Origin: Emiliania huxleyi CCMP1516 | Lineage: Eukaryota; Haptophyta; Isochrysidales; Noelaerhabdaceae | Direction of reading: 5' to 3' | DNA: 64,000 nucleotides | Assembly (NCBI RefSeq): GCF_000372725.1 | Contig: NW_005201287.1 | Location: forward strand, 202,986-266,985 | Part shown: one piece after another, positions 11,342-22,433 of the stretch | Layout: the number at the start of each line of letters is the position of its first letter | Numbering within the stretch: position 1 is the stretch's first letter | Program-made: the position numbers and the translations under genes | The notes under the pieces: generated by a model | Database searches by the model: none | The model's input: only the letters and a program-made list of their open reading frames with translations | Told to the model about the DNA's origin: nothing

Positions 11342-12661
11342 ATGCCCACACCCAACGACTGGGCCCTCATCTACCTGCTGCACCGGCCCGTCACCCAAGC
11401 TCACCTCTGGGCCATCGCGCGGTTGCGCACCGGCGTGGGCCCAGCGCGCCTATTCCTAAATGTCGACGTCGGCCCAGGTGAGGTGGCGCGTGCCGACATC
11501 CGCACCGCATGGAAATTCTTCTACCCGGACAATGCCACATCGGTCCGCCTGCTCTCAGAGGCGACCGGCCTCGACGCCTCTCACGTCGTGCTGTGCGGCT
11601 GGAACGCGTCCATGGAGGCTCTTAGTCCAACGACGCTGCGAGGGTATCCCAGACTGAGTGGGCACAAACTGACTGAGCCTATGCTCGCCTGTTGGTGCGC
11701 CACCTTTTGCAGCAGATTTAGGCACGTCTGGGTCCTTGAGAAGGACACCGCCTTCATGGGCGACACTGGCGCCTTCTTCGCGCAGCATGCCAACAACACT
11801 AACGATCTGCTGAGCCACGATGTGCGGTACGTGGGTGCGGAATGGTGGGCGTACTACGAGCGGGACAATGCCTCCCTCCTGACCAATAGCAGCAGCCCTG
11901 TACGCGATCTCACCCGAACCGGTGTGATGCGTCGGTCAAGGAGGAGGCGCGAGCCCACGCGCATGCAGTCGGGGCAGCCGACCGGGATCGTCTTCTACGA
12001 GCCACAGGTTCGGCGGCTTTCGACCGCGCTCCTGCGCCACGCTCTCGACGTGCTCCGTGCGGGGCACTTTGCGTACAGCGAAGTCCTTGCGTCGACGCTA
12101 TGCGCTCGATCGAGCGGCTGCACCCTCGGCTCATGGGCCTCGAACGCCAGCCTACCCGACGCGCACTGCTATCGCTACCTGATCAAGGCGAAGATTGCAA
12201 TACGCGGGCCCGGCGAGCCGAATGCTAGCTACTACAACGCGTGGCGAGCCGCGCTGGTCAAGTCCTCCGGCAGCAAACTAAGTGCAAGGCAACTGAGTGC
12301 AAGATCGCATCTGAGTAGACTTGGTTCGTGGTGCGCGCCGCGCGAGGTCGCGGGAGACTGCTCGCAGAGGTGGGTGCACCCGCTCCTGGAGCTGAAGTTC
12401 CCCGTGGTGGGGTTCCGGTACAGCGAGGCGATACTGTGGAAGACGATGCCTCACCTTCGGAAACGCGCGATGCAGGCGGTGGCGGAGGCCACAGCCGGTC
12501 ACGCAGAGAGGAGGTCTGCGGCCGTGCTGACGGCGTCTCAGGCTGGCTTCTGGTGGGGCGCACTGATGGACGACGTCGTCAACGATGGGCTGGGGAGTAG
12601 CGTTGCAAAGGAGCTGTTTTGCCTGACGAACGGCTCGGCCCCCCGGATCGTCTTGTGGTGA
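11342..12661 (+). CDS. Putative secretory-pathway glycosyltransferase (GT-A-like)
   Basis: A single open frame of 439 codons. About residues 135-150 read HVWVLEKDTAFMGD, which resembles the acidic metal/nucleotide-sugar motif region of GT-A folds (hydrophobic strand, then E-x-D, then F/G). Eight N-x-S/T sequons (for example NATS, NASM, NSSS, NGSA) and scattered cysteines suggest a Golgi-lumenal or secreted protein. No signal peptide or membrane span precedes the first ATG. A splice-donor-like GGTGAGT about 20 bp upstream suggests a 5' exon encoding the targeting segment is missing from this model. The exact family and substrate are unknown. Stop at 12659-12661. Confidence 0.55.
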   Translation: MPTPNDWALIYLLHRPVTQAHLWAIARLRTGVGPARLFLNVDVGPGEVARADIRTAWKFFYPDNATSVRLLSEATGLDASHVVLCGWNASMEALSPTTLRGYPRLSGHKLTEPMLACWCATFCSRFRHVWVLEKDTAFMGDTGAFFAQHANNTNDLLSHDVRYVGAEWWAYYERDNASLLTNSSSPVRDLTRTGVMRRSRRRREPTRMQSGQPTGIVFYEPQVRRLSTALLRHALDVLRAGHFAYSEVLASTLCARSSGCTLGSWASNASLPDAHCYRYLIKAKIAIRGPGEPNASYYNAWRAALVKSSGSKLSARQLSARSHLSRLGSWCAPREVAGDCSQRWVHPLLELKFPVVGFRYSEAILWKTMPHLRKRAMQAVAEATAGHAERRSAAVLTASQAGFWWGALMDDVVNDGLGSSVAKELFCLTNGSAPRIVLW

Positions 12662-12663
12662 GG

Positions 12664-13555
12664 CACGGGCGGTGGAGCGTAAAACTGAAGAAAACGGGAA
12701 AGAGGATAGAAAGCATATTGATTGCGCCCGCGACCCTACCCCCTACGGTAGCTCACGAAGCCGGGTGTTTGAGCCGGCGTGAAAAGAGGGCCTGCACCAG
12801 CACGCCCAGCACGGTGACAGGACGCCACCCGTTAAAACGCAAAAACAAAACAACCCTTTTCCTGGCTCACAAGCTAAAGATGTTCACGGGCCCCCACAGG
12901 GAGCTTCGTCCGTCTCCATCTCCACGTCGGCGTCCGCGCCGCCTTCGCCGGCGTCGCCCATGGTCCTGCATTCGCATTGGTCGCACGCGTCATAGCCGGG
13001 CGCAGGTGGGTCTGTGCGTCGGCGTGGGCGGCCGAGGCGGTGTGTGAGCGGCCGGGCAGTCGAGTGGGGCTATGGGGCGCCCCGTGTCCGCGCGGGGTGG
13101 CCAGGCTGTGGCTGGGAGTGGAGCGCGGCGGCTTTTGCACCTCCTGTGGAAGCAGCCGTTCAAGCGAGGCGGACCGTGCGACTCGATTGTGGACTTGTGT
13201 AGCCGCTCCTGCGCGTGGCGGCCAGGTGGGTGGGTGCACTGGCGGGGTGCAGCGACTCAGGAATTTAGGTGGGCGCAGAGGAGCGCGCGCCGGGCGAGAC
13301 TGCGGGCCGAACGCGTTACGAAAGGAATGCCGGTGCTTTGCCCGGGTTTCTGCTGGGGCTCTCCCGTATGGGGAGCCCCGGGTACTCTTTAGCTGTACTC
13401 GTCTAGGCAGGGGTTGAAAACAAAACGCCCCTGAGAGTCGGAAGTTTGCGTCAGAAAACGGACCATAAATGGCCTAGCCATGGAGCCCTTGCCAGCATAG
13501 CGGCCTTCTGCACGGTTTTGTGTAGCGCATCCGCATTGTGGCATAACTGGCCCTT
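12664..13555. other. No gene recognised; one strong hairpin
   Basis: Overlapping GC-rich frames on both strands show no domain. A stem-loop GGGGCTCTCCC-GTAT-GGGGAGCCCC lies at 13355-13379. Confidence 0.4.
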
Positions 13556-13609
13556 TTGTATGTGCAGCACGAGGCCATCCGCATTTTCTTTGCGGCCCCC
13601 CCTGTAGCT

Positions 13610-14899
13610 CCCATGCACGCCCGGGGGGCGCAGCGCCTCCACAGCGCCGGGCTGCTCTTCGGTGCCTTCCTCTGGCTCGCTAGGGGAGCGATAGCGCTCA
13701 CGCACGCCCCGATCGGCGCCGCCGCCGCCAGACGGGCGCAGCGGGCGAGGTGCGCCGCAGTCGAGGGCGGCGGCGGGCAGCTGCTGCGCGCGCCCACAGG
13801 CTGGGCGCCGCGGAGGGGAGGCGGCGCGCGGATGCCGTTCGGCGCGCCAAAGGTGGCGTACAAGGTGCCCGAGACGACGAGCGACGACTGGGTGCAGGTT
13901 GGAGCTCGGCCCCACCACCGTCGTCTCCTCCTCCGCCTCATGCCGCCTCCGCTGCTCTGCTCGCCTTCCTTCAGAGTCCGCCCGCCGGCCCACCGCCGCA
14001 GGCCAACGAGCCGCTCTACCGCGAGCGGCTCGTCTTCCTGGGGCAGGAGATCGACGACTACGTGTGCAACCAGTGCATCTCGTCGCTGCTGTTTGCCGAT
14101 GCCGAGGACAGCAGCGAGCCACTCTTCCTCTACATCAACTCGCCCGGAGGGTCGGTGATCGCGGGGCTCGCGCTGTACGACACGATGCAGCACATCGACT
14201 CGGACGTGCTCACCTGCAATATCGGGATGGCCGCATCGATGGCACGCCTCGCCCCGCCTCCGCGCACTCCTGCCCACGAGAAGGACTTGTCCGGGACATG
14301 TCCGGGACATGTCCGGGACGTGTCCGATGGCGCACGTCGCCTTGCTCTCTCGTGTCCGGGACTTCTCCACACGCCCCCTCCCCTCCCGCGACAGGCGTCC
14401 TTCATCCTGGGCGCGGGCGAGCGGGGCAAGCGGACGGCGTTTCCAACTCTCTCGCGCGTGACCTGCTCCGATGTCTTTTCTACGCAGGGGCGCCTCTCTC
14501 TTTGTAGGCGCTTCCGAGCTCGCGCGTGATGGTGCACCAGCCGATGGGGGGGTCCGAGGGGCAGGCGGAGGACGTCCGTGTGGAGGCGGAGCAGATCATC
14601 AAGATCAAAGGCGCATCGAGTCTAGATGCCCGAGTGACGTGGGAGCCAAGCACCAGCGGGCCCCTCCCGGTTGGTCTTCGCCCGAGCCCTTCTGCCGGAG
14701 GGACGGGAGGCCCGGCGAGGCTGCTCACGCCGCGGCGGTGCCGTGGTCAGGCACGCTGGTCACCATGTACTCGCACATGACGGGGCGCACGCGCGAGCAA
14801 ATCGTGGCCGACTTCGAGGGCGGAGACAATTACATGTCGGCGGAGCAGGCGCTCGAGTACGGCCTCATCGACCGCATCATCGGCCCTACGCACGACTGA
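13610..14899 (+). CDS. clpP: ATP-dependent Clp protease proteolytic subunit, probably plastid-targeted, five exons
   Basis: Serine peptidase of the Clp machine. Exons by family alignment: 13610-13897, 14002-14241 (or from 13975), 14395-14436, 14508-14610, 14751-14899; lengths keep frame (273 codons with stop). All triad residues are visible: Ser in GMAASMA, His in VMVHQP, Asp in GGDNYMS. The oligomer strand and substrate loop (INSPGGSV) are intact. The mature part begins near MPFGAPKVAYKV (ATG 13832). The stretch before it (LLFGAFLWLARGAIAL, then Arg/Ala-rich) looks like signal plus transit peptide, as expected for a secondary plastid. Three of four introns must start with GC. Intron 14437-14507 begins with a copy of the next exon's start. 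The frame is open further upstream to 13556. Confidence 0.9.
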
Positions 14900-15614
14900 C
14901 TCCGCGGGAGGACACGCATCGTCCACGCCGTGCAGCCCTCAGCTCTTGCCTCTCCCTTCGGCTAGGCTTGGCCAGTCGGAGTCGCCCCACAGGCCTCTGC
15001 TGAGAAGCTGATTCAAAACTGGCAACTGGAACTGCTCTCTGCTGTCGTACCTGTGGTGCACTTTACTGCTTAGCGACCTGAGCGGGCGGCGCGTTACGCT
15101 GCGTGTCTCGGCACTATTCGCGCGGACGTCCAAAAACAAACAATCTTCTTCCCGAGACGCCTCCACATTCTATCAGACTCGCGTATTGTGTCTCAGAGGT
15201 CGCATCGCTTATACTCGGCAAACGCTTTTCCTTTGGTGCCCCCGCTCGGTGCGGTGATCTGACACCCCTCTCCCCCTCCCCTTTCTCTGTCCGCTCGCCA
15301 TGGCCCACGCGCCGCCTCATCGGGCGGCACGGGGCGGATGGCCCTCCTCCACATGCGCTGCGCGCCGGCCGCCGCCGCACAGGGCTGTCGAAGAGCGGCT
15401 GCCATCCTCCATTAGGTGTGCGCTGCTGGTGCGGGCTACTGCAGCGTACAGCCCTGCTGTGCGCCGTGGACCGTGCCGACGAGGAAGCCCTTCCAGAGCT
15501 TCCTCGCGCCTGTGCGGGTGGGGGGGGAGGGGGGAGGGGGGGCGTGAGCGGGGCGCGGCGGGCGGTGCGGGCGGGAGAGAGAAGAGAAGGGGAGGAAGGG
15601 AGAAAGAGAATAGA
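14900..15614. other. Intergenic; nothing recognised
   Basis: No frame with a known domain. It becomes a polypurine GGGGAGGG/GAGAAGAG run just before the N gap, a likely reason for the assembly break. Confidence 0.4.
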
Positions 15615-16395
15615 NNNNNNNNNNNNNNNNNNNNNNNNNNNNNNNNNNNNNNNNNNNNNNNNNNNNNNNNNNNNNNNNNNNNNNNNNNNNNNNNNNNNNN
15701 NNNNNNNNNNNNNNNNNNNNNNNNNNNNNNNNNNNNNNNNNNNNNNNNNNNNNNNNNNNNNNNNNNNNNNNNNNNNNNNNNNNNNNNNNNNNNNNNNNNN
15801 NNNNNNNNNNNNNNNNNNNNNNNNNNNNNNNNNNNNNNNNNNNNNNNNNNNNNNNNNNNNNNNNNNNNNNNNNNNNNNNNNNNNNNNNNNNNNNNNNNNN
15901 NNNNNNNNNNNNNNNNNNNNNNNNNNNNNNNNNNNNNNNNNNNNNNNNNNNNNNNNNNNNNNNNNNNNNNNNNNNNNNNNNNNNNNNNNNNNNNNNNNNN
16001 NNNNNNNNNNNNNNNNNNNNNNNNNNNNNNNNNNNNNNNNNNNNNNNNNNNNNNNNNNNNNNNNNNNNNNNNNNNNNNNNNNNNNNNNNNNNNNNNNNNN
16101 NNNNNNNNNNNNNNNNNNNNNNNNNNNNNNNNNNNNNNNNNNNNNNNNNNNNNNNNNNNNNNNNNNNNNNNNNNNNNNNNNNNNNNNNNNNNNNNNNNNN
16201 NNNNNNNNNNNNNNNNNNNNNNNNNNNNNNNNNNNNNNNNNNNNNNNNNNNNNNNNNNNNNNNNNNNNNNNNNNNNNNNNNNNNNNNNNNNNNNNNNNNN
16301 NNNNNNNNNNNNNNNNNNNNNNNNNNNNNNNNNNNNNNNNNNNNNNNNNNNNNNNNNNNNNNNNNNNNNNNNNNNNNNNNNNNNNNNNNNNNNNN
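15615..16395. other. Assembly gap (781 N)
   Basis: Undetermined bases. Open frames that appear to cross it are meaningless. Confidence 0.99.
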
Positions 16396-16751
16396 TGTGT
16401 GTGACGACGGCGCGAAGGCGCGTGCTGGTACAGCCCCGCCGCGCGCTCCTCGCCACCCGGCGATGCGTCCCCGGGCGGGGAGCGGGTCGCTCGCCGTCGG
16501 GGCGGAGAAGGGGGCACGCGCCTCCCCTCGGAACGCTTCCGCTGCAGCAGCCCCCTCCCCTCCCCGCCGTAGGGCCATACATCGGAGACGTCGGAGCCGA
16601 GGCTGCGTCCGGGGCGGCGAGGTGGGCGTGTGCCTCCTTCTCCGCCCCGACGGCCAGCGACCCGCTCCCCGCCCGGGGACGCATCGCCGGGTGGCGAGGA
16701 GCGCGCGGCGGGGCTGTACCAGCACCCGCCTCCGCGCCGCCGTCACACACA
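16396..16751. repeat. Inverted repeat at the gap edge
   Basis: About 115-bp arms: 16396-16512 pairs with 16635-16751 (both ends read TGTGTGTGAC / GTCACACACA). The loop is about 120 bp. Such a stem next to an N gap could be a real palindrome or an assembly artefact. Confidence 0.8.
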
Positions 16752-17489
16752 CCCGGCTCCCCATCGGGCAGCGTGCAGCGGAGGGCCGTCGACGCCGGCA
16801 GAGACGGCGGCGCGGGCGCCAACGCCGCGGAAAATGTAGCTGCGGCGGCTGGCGCGGCGGCGGAGGGGGAGGAGGCGGAGGCGGAGGCGGCAGAGGCGAC
16901 CTCGCCGCACTCCTCCCCCTCCGCTGCTCCGCCCCTCGCTCGTGCTTCCGCCCGCGCATCCGCTGACGCATCCGCTGACGCATCCGCTGACGCATCCGCC
17001 TCGGCAGCATCCGCCCTGACCTCGGCGGAGGCTGGGGAGGCCAGGTCACCTCTACTGCTGCTCTCAGGCGCCGCACGGCCCGCCGCCTCCGGATCGCCCG
17101 CCGCCGTCGCCGCCCCTCTCCACAGCGCCAGTCTGGCCGGCGCCGGCGGCGCCGGCGCGTTGCCCTCCGCGCCGGAGAGCTGCTCGTCCGGGTCCTGGCA
17201 AGGGCATAAGCCCACGTGGCAGTGACAGTCCTCCGTCATGTCGATGCCCTCGCCGACTCCAGCCTCCTCCCCTGCCATCCATACAAACCTCGGACCTCGC
17301 GACGCGAGCGCTCCTTTCCTAGGATGTCGCAGCTCCAGCCGCTGCTGGAGGCCGGTCGCGAATTTCGGGCCGTCGCCAAGCTGGCGGGACGCGTCCTCCA
17401 TCCGGAACACGCAGCGACGCCGCCGCTTATAAGGAATGCAGCTGCTCGGGGGCAGAGGCAGACTAGGAGTAAGGCAGGAGTACGCCGCC
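16752..17489. other. Low-complexity GC-rich DNA; no supported gene
   Basis: Ala/Pro/Ser-type frames occur on both strands. A 12-bp tandem repeat (GCATCCGCTGAC, nearly four copies) lies at 16956-16999. A minus-strand frame running from 17521 toward the gap could be an exon of a disordered protein, but no domain supports it. Confidence 0.4.
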
Positions 17490-17945
17490 GTGCAGCTCGC
17501 TCGGACCACGAGGGAGTCCAACCTGCTCGAGATCGTGTGAAGACTTCTGACTGTCGTTGCTGTCTCTCCCCCTTCTCGACTGTCTGTGCTTGTGCGTCTT
17601 GGGTCCGGAGTTGTGCGTTTATGTGAAGACTTGCTTGCTGGCTTCCCCGTGCAGCTAGAGCTCAGAGGAGGGCGCCCGGGTCTAAATTTAGTGCGGTGTG
17701 AAGTGTTTATCTACTGCATCTTTAGTGCACTTTAGCGCGAATTTAGCGCACATTTAGCGCAAATTTAGCGCGAATTTACCGCGAATTCAGCGGCGGCGTC
17801 GTTGCGTAGTTCTGACTGTCGTTGCTGTCGATCCCTTTCTCGACTGTCCGAGCTTGTGCGTCTTGGGTCCGTGGTTGTGTTTTTGTGAAGAGTTGCTTGC
17901 TTGCTTCGCCGTGCACAGCTAGCAGCTTTGAGCTCAGACCACGAC
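17490..17945. repeat. Diverged tandem duplication, about 260-bp unit, with a short AT-rich array
   Basis: 17545-17660 and 17805-17945 share CTGACTGTCGTTGCTGTC, CTTGTGCGTCTTGGGTCCG and following sequence. Between them, 17700-17790 holds about six copies of a GCGCGAATTTA-like unit. No gene is apparent through 18180; a short plus-strand frame at 18190-18456 has no recognisable domain. Confidence 0.7.
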
Positions 17946-18719
17946 GGGGGACCGTCGCAACCTTTCTCGAGATCAGTGTGAAGAGTTTTTTCGCCCACGG
18001 CGCACCTTGCAACCCGTTTCATCCCTCCCGTGCAGGAATTGTCTGTTTTCTTTCTTTCTTTGGTTCGTCCCCGTTTCTTGTTTCCATAGACCCTGTTTGG
18101 TATTGCTAAAAATCTCTCTCTCTCTCTAGACCCTACAGCACCCCCTCGTAGGCTTCAACATTCAACAAACAGGAATCGAGGGTGACCGCATGTCTGCATC
18201 AGACGTGTCATCCGTCCCGATCGTGACCAACCAAAGCCACCCCTCTTCTAAGATCCGCGCTTGCCCGGATCCTGAACCCTCTGCCGCTCCCAGCCGTGCT
18301 CGCGCCGAGCCTCGGCCACCTCCACCTCCGCCTTCAATCTCAATGTCCCACCCCCCTGCGCGCGGGCCTTCTAGGCCCGCGGGTAGTCTCCCCCCATCCC
18401 CAGGGCCTCCAGGGCTCGCACCTCAACCTCTCATAGACCAGCGCAAAGCGCCATAGGACGTATTTTCTTGTCAATAACAAGGTCTGTGAATCCTCGAGTC
18501 GGTTGGTCTGCAGGCGCTCGAAGGCGTCTGCAGTTGTCTGCTCTGCTCCGCCGACATCGACGCAGCGTGGTGTTTGGGCGCTCTGACCTCTGAGCCTCTG
18601 ACAGTCCCTCTGAGGACTGAGTCTGCGGGCACCTCAGAAACAGGTTCCGCTGTTCACCTCGGTAAATCGAATGGCACCAGGGATGTGTTGAGGCCTGGCG
18701 TGACGAGCGCGGAATTTGT

Positions 18720-19095
18720 TTTGTTAGCGCGGGTGTCCATCGGCCGGAGACGAGCGTCGTGTCTCGGAGCCGATCAAACCACCCGAGCAGCCGACTCGCG
18801 TTTCGCAACCATATGTCGTTGTCGAGGTACGAGGAATAGCGTCTCGCTGAATGGGCACAACTGAATCGCCGCAACCTTGAAGTGGCGCCACTGCAGGACG
18901 TCGTCACCGGCTTTCTCACGTAGCACTCTTTGTGCTGGCGAAAACGGTCCGCGGCGACGGCGGCGCCGGCATCTCGGTTACTAACTCCGGAGCACGGCAC
19001 CCTTGACTGGAAGATCTTTGGAAGCGCCTCGTTCCCGCTCTGCACCACAACTCCCAATGCCAGCAAGATTCCGCGGGACACGGGGGAGGGCATCT
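18720..19095 (-). pseudogene. Decayed GT-A-type nucleotide-diphospho-sugar transferase
   Basis: On the minus strand one frame reads LQWRHFKVAAIQLCPFSETL and the adjacent frame continues YLDNDIWLRNASRLLGWFD, together the acidic DND motif and flanks of an algal/protist glycosyltransferase family. A short tandem doubling (CTCGTACCTCGAC) at the junction shifts the frame. Upstream and downstream parts of the family are not recovered. The surrounding 220-codon open frame (18431-19093) therefore does not represent one intact protein. Confidence 0.5.
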
Positions 19096-19369
19096 CACCT
19101 GTGGATCAAAGACGACGGGCGGTTTTCGCTATCTCCAGACGCCGCAAGAAAGATCAAGGAAAAAGACTAGGTAACCCTTTTGCTTCATTGATAGTGGTCA
19201 TGGTGACCAAATCTCGATATATCTCCAGTCGTAGCGGTGGAACTTTAAAACGGCTCGGTAAATATTTAGCCATATATGAGAGGATTACGCCACAGTGTCG
19301 TTTGAGTCGACAGTAAATCTCCCACAGCCCACGTAAATCCGTCTTTTTCAGACACCCGGAGCCCTCCGC

Positions 19370-19715
19370 GGCCGCTTCTACGCCGGCGAAGCACCATCAA
19401 GCTGCTGTACGGCCCCGGCATCGCCTCCCCTGGCTTAGCTCTCAGTCAGGATATTGTGCACATGGGTGGCCTCTACAATATACTCACTGACACTGAACCT
19501 CCCAGAGGCCAGAGCTCGTCCCGTCCCGTCACGGCCATCCTCGTCCTCCGGCGGGCCCCCGGCCGCGGCGCGGTGCGGCGGCGTCACAAATCCGACCACA
19601 GAGCACCGGGACGCGCTCGGGCGATCTGAGGCCCAAGTAGGCGAATGCATTGCCCATCCAGGGCTATCACCTGGACCTATCAACAGGCGCCTGCGGCGCC
19701 GTGCTCACATCAGAG
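19370..19715. repeat. About 350-bp dispersed repeat, copy 1
   Basis: Inverted copy of 56210-56535; a shorter third copy lies at 47276-47456. Shared landmarks are CTGCTGTACGGCCCCGGCAT, ATATTGTGCACATGGGTGGC, CGGTGCGGCGGCGTCACAAA and CCTGGACCTATCAACAGGCG. A short inverted pair, ATATTGT/ACAATAT, is embedded. This copy ends about 55 bp before the kelch ATG, so it may supply that gene's promoter or 5' UTR. Confidence 0.85.
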
Positions 19716-19769
19716 CCTCACATTACAAGAAAAAGAAATCGGCGGTGGGGGCCGCCCGGCGCCGCACGG

Positions 19770-20939
19770 ATGGCCTCCCACCGCATCGGCGCGCGCGTCG
19801 CGGGCCTCTCGCCAGAGCAGCTGTGCGCCATCATCGAGGCGCAGGCGGGCGCGAGCGACGCCGCGCTGCGCGTGGCGGAGGAGCACGCCGCACGGCTCGT
19901 GGAGCAGCCCGAGTGGATCCTCTCCGAGGTCCTCCTCTCGCCGGACCTCGCCCCGCACATCCTCGCCCAGCTGCCGACCACGGAGCACGCCATCAAGGGG
20001 ACGTGCCGCGCGTGGCGCCGCGGCTGGAAGGAGACGCTGAAGAAGCGCGAGAGGCCGCGCCTGGTCGTGTTCGGCGGCGAAGGCAGCGACTACGAGTTCC
20101 TCAACTCGCTGGAGCGGTACGACGCGTCCACGAATGAGTGGGAGGAGGAGGCTGTGGCGCCGATGCCGTCGGCACGCACGTATGTCGGCACGGCGGTGCT
20201 CGATGGCAAGCTCTACGCGGCGGGCGGCAGGAATGAGGCTGACGGCGCAACTTCCAGCTCGGTGGAGCGGTACGACCTGGCGACGAAGTCGTGGGAGGCG
20301 GTGGCGCCGATGGCGACGCCACGCGAGAATCACGCCGTGACGGTTCTCGACGGGAAGGTCTATGCTGTTGGCGGTCTAAGCGACGGCGTCGGCCGCCTCA
20401 GCTCGGTCGAGCGGTACGATCCGGCGACGAACGCGTGGGAGGCGGTGGCGCCGATGGCGGCGGCGCGGCAGGCTCACGGCGTGGCGGTGCTCGACGGCAA
20501 GCTGTATGCTGTGGGTGGGCGCAGCAATGGCGCCTCCCGCAGCTCCGTGGAGCGGTACGACCCGGCGTTGGACGCGTGGGAGGCGGTTGCTCCGATGGCG
20601 TCGGCGCGGCTTGAACACGCCGTGGCGGTGCTAGACGGCAAGCTGTACGCTGTTGGCGGGTACAACGGCGGCGCGCTCAGCTCGGTCGAGCGGTACGATC
20701 CCGAGATGAACGCTTGGGAGGCGGCTGCGCCGATGGCGAGTGCGCGGGTAGGTCACGGCGTGGCGGTGCTCGACGGCAAGCTTTATGCTGTGGGCGGGCA
20801 GAACTATGAGGAGGAGGACGAGGAAGAGGAGGACGTACTAATCAACAGGGTAGAACGATTCGACTCGTCTACGAACGCTTGGGAGGAGGTGGCGCCGATG
20901 GCGACGGCACGGATCGTGCCTTGTGTCGCCTTGCTGTAG
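19770..20939 (+). CDS. Kelch-repeat protein with F-box-like N terminus
   Basis: 390 codons, no intron. The start at 19770 (MASHRIGARVAGLSPEQL) is preferred to the longer frame from 19650 because a decayed paralogue at 34.5 kb has the same start. Residues about 60-95 (LLSPDLAPHILAQLP ... CRAWRRGW) look like a degenerate F-box. Then come five full kelch units and one partial, each about 47 residues with SSVERYDPATNAWEAVAPMA and HGVAVLDGKLYAVGG signatures, enough for a six-bladed propeller. An acidic EEEDEEEED insert lies in the last blade. The likely role is a substrate adaptor of an SCF-type ubiquitin ligase, inferred from the architecture. High unit-to-unit identity suggests recent expansion or gene conversion. 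Confidence 0.88.
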   Translation: MASHRIGARVAGLSPEQLCAIIEAQAGASDAALRVAEEHAARLVEQPEWILSEVLLSPDLAPHILAQLPTTEHAIKGTCRAWRRGWKETLKKRERPRLVVFGGEGSDYEFLNSLERYDASTNEWEEEAVAPMPSARTYVGTAVLDGKLYAAGGRNEADGATSSSVERYDLATKSWEAVAPMATPRENHAVTVLDGKVYAVGGLSDGVGRLSSVERYDPATNAWEAVAPMAAARQAHGVAVLDGKLYAVGGRSNGASRSSVERYDPALDAWEAVAPMASARLEHAVAVLDGKLYAVGGYNGGALSSVERYDPEMNAWEAAAPMASARVGHGVAVLDGKLYAVGGQNYEEEDEEEEDVLINRVERFDSSTNAWEEVAPMATARIVPCVALL

Positions 20940-22433
20940 AGGCCGCGGATGATGAGATCTGAGAGAAACTCTCTTCTCGCGCACTTCTCTGCACACCACA
21001 TGGACATGCGGCATGACATGTACATGTACATGTTGTTGTTGTGCATGTGCATGTGCATGTGCATGTGCTAGAGGGGGGGGGGGGGGGTCACGTGGCCGAG
21101 GACCCCCCAGAGACTCGTGGTCAGGCCCTCCGGGCCCTTGGTTTTACTTGAGCACTTGAGCACTGGAGAGGGTCGATTCCGGGAGAGCCCCAGACGTCGG
21201 CGGTGGTGGCGGTGTGACCGATCGAGCTACAATGGTTTTACACCTTATTTCGCAGCATCCATTGGGGCTACATGAGCCTTGAGACTGGCAATATTTGTTT
21301 GTGAGACAGGTCATTCACGGGATTTTCTTTTTTCTTTCCTTCTTGGGCCGCCTCTCTTCTTCGTGGGGGATTTCTTTTGGCGGCGCGCAGGGAGATTGCG
21401 CTTGAGAGGGAGGTGTGGGTTGACGGAGAGTGCCGGGGTGGGCGTCGTAAGGGTGAGGGCGATTGCCGCCCTCCCCCCTTCGCCCACCTCGACGCCTTCG
21501 CGTAGGCGCCCCCGCGACTGTGCCTCTTTTGGTACTGTGGCGTACCTGTGTCGAACCTGTGTGCTGTGAGAGAGAGTTCATTTCGTTGAATTCTTTTGCG
21601 GCTCTGTAATGCGCCGCCTTGATTTCTTTCTCACCCAGCGTCAGTCAGCCAATCTTCTTTCTCTCCCCCCCCCCTCCTCCCTCCCCCTCCTAGTCCCCCT
21701 CCCTTTTTTCCCGGTGCCACGGACTGAGCGACGGACTCAAAAACTGTGGCTCTGACTCCCCCACTCTGGTATAGTATAGCCCGACTCAGCTCAAAATTTG
21801 TATGTATAGGCCGACAGCCGACCGACCGAGCCGCGGGCCGCGCTTGGAGCACTTGGAGTGAGTGCAGTCGGTAGCCTCACACCCAGGGCCGAGCGCCCTT
21901 GCCCCATTTTTTCGCTTCGCCGCCATGCCCCATGCCTGAGCAGCGCCGCAGCCGCGCCGTGACTTATCGGCGCCGCGCCGCGTCGTGCCGTCGCCGTCGC
22001 CCCAGACAGACAGAGAGAGAGAGAGAGAGAGACTTCCAGACAGACAGACCAACAACCGACCATAAATAAAAAGCGAACGCTCTCAACCTCGATCGAGACC
22101 TCGAGAAGAAGAAAGAGAGAATCAAAAGTCGCGTACTCGACAGCGTTACTACGTGCCTCCCCGTGTAGCCTGGCGTTTGCGTCACTCTGATTTCTTCCAG
22201 TTCACCAGCGATCTCCCGATCTCGTGTGATCTCCACTCGCGCAATAGATCTACGTCTTATCAGAGTGTTCGTCGCGTTCGTCGTCGCGAGAGACGTATCA
22301 AGCAAGAGCTCTGCTATAGCCGCAGCCGCTGCTCGGTGTGAACAGAGGTCGTACTCGCTGCTCCGCAACTCGATATCCGCTCGAGAGTTCACGGAGTCGG
22401 CTGGGAAAATCAGACAGAAGCAAAAGCCAAGCC
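20940..22433. other. Intergenic; microsatellites and promoter-like AT-rich stretch
   Basis: TACATG/GCATGT repeats at about 21010-21070, a polypyrimidine run near 21655-21715 and a GA run at about 22013-22032. An AT-rich CCATAAATAAAAAG at about 22059-22073 may be a core promoter for the transporter gene that follows. No other gene is supported. Confidence 0.45.

Noticed and set aside
15103-17521. Large open frames crossing the 781-N gap on both strands
   Set aside because: Length comes from undetermined bases; flanking sequence is low complexity.
21170-21240. Possible tRNA-like A and B boxes on the minus strand
   Set aside because: TAGCTCGATCGGT is box-A-like but no matching stems or 3' acceptor exist.
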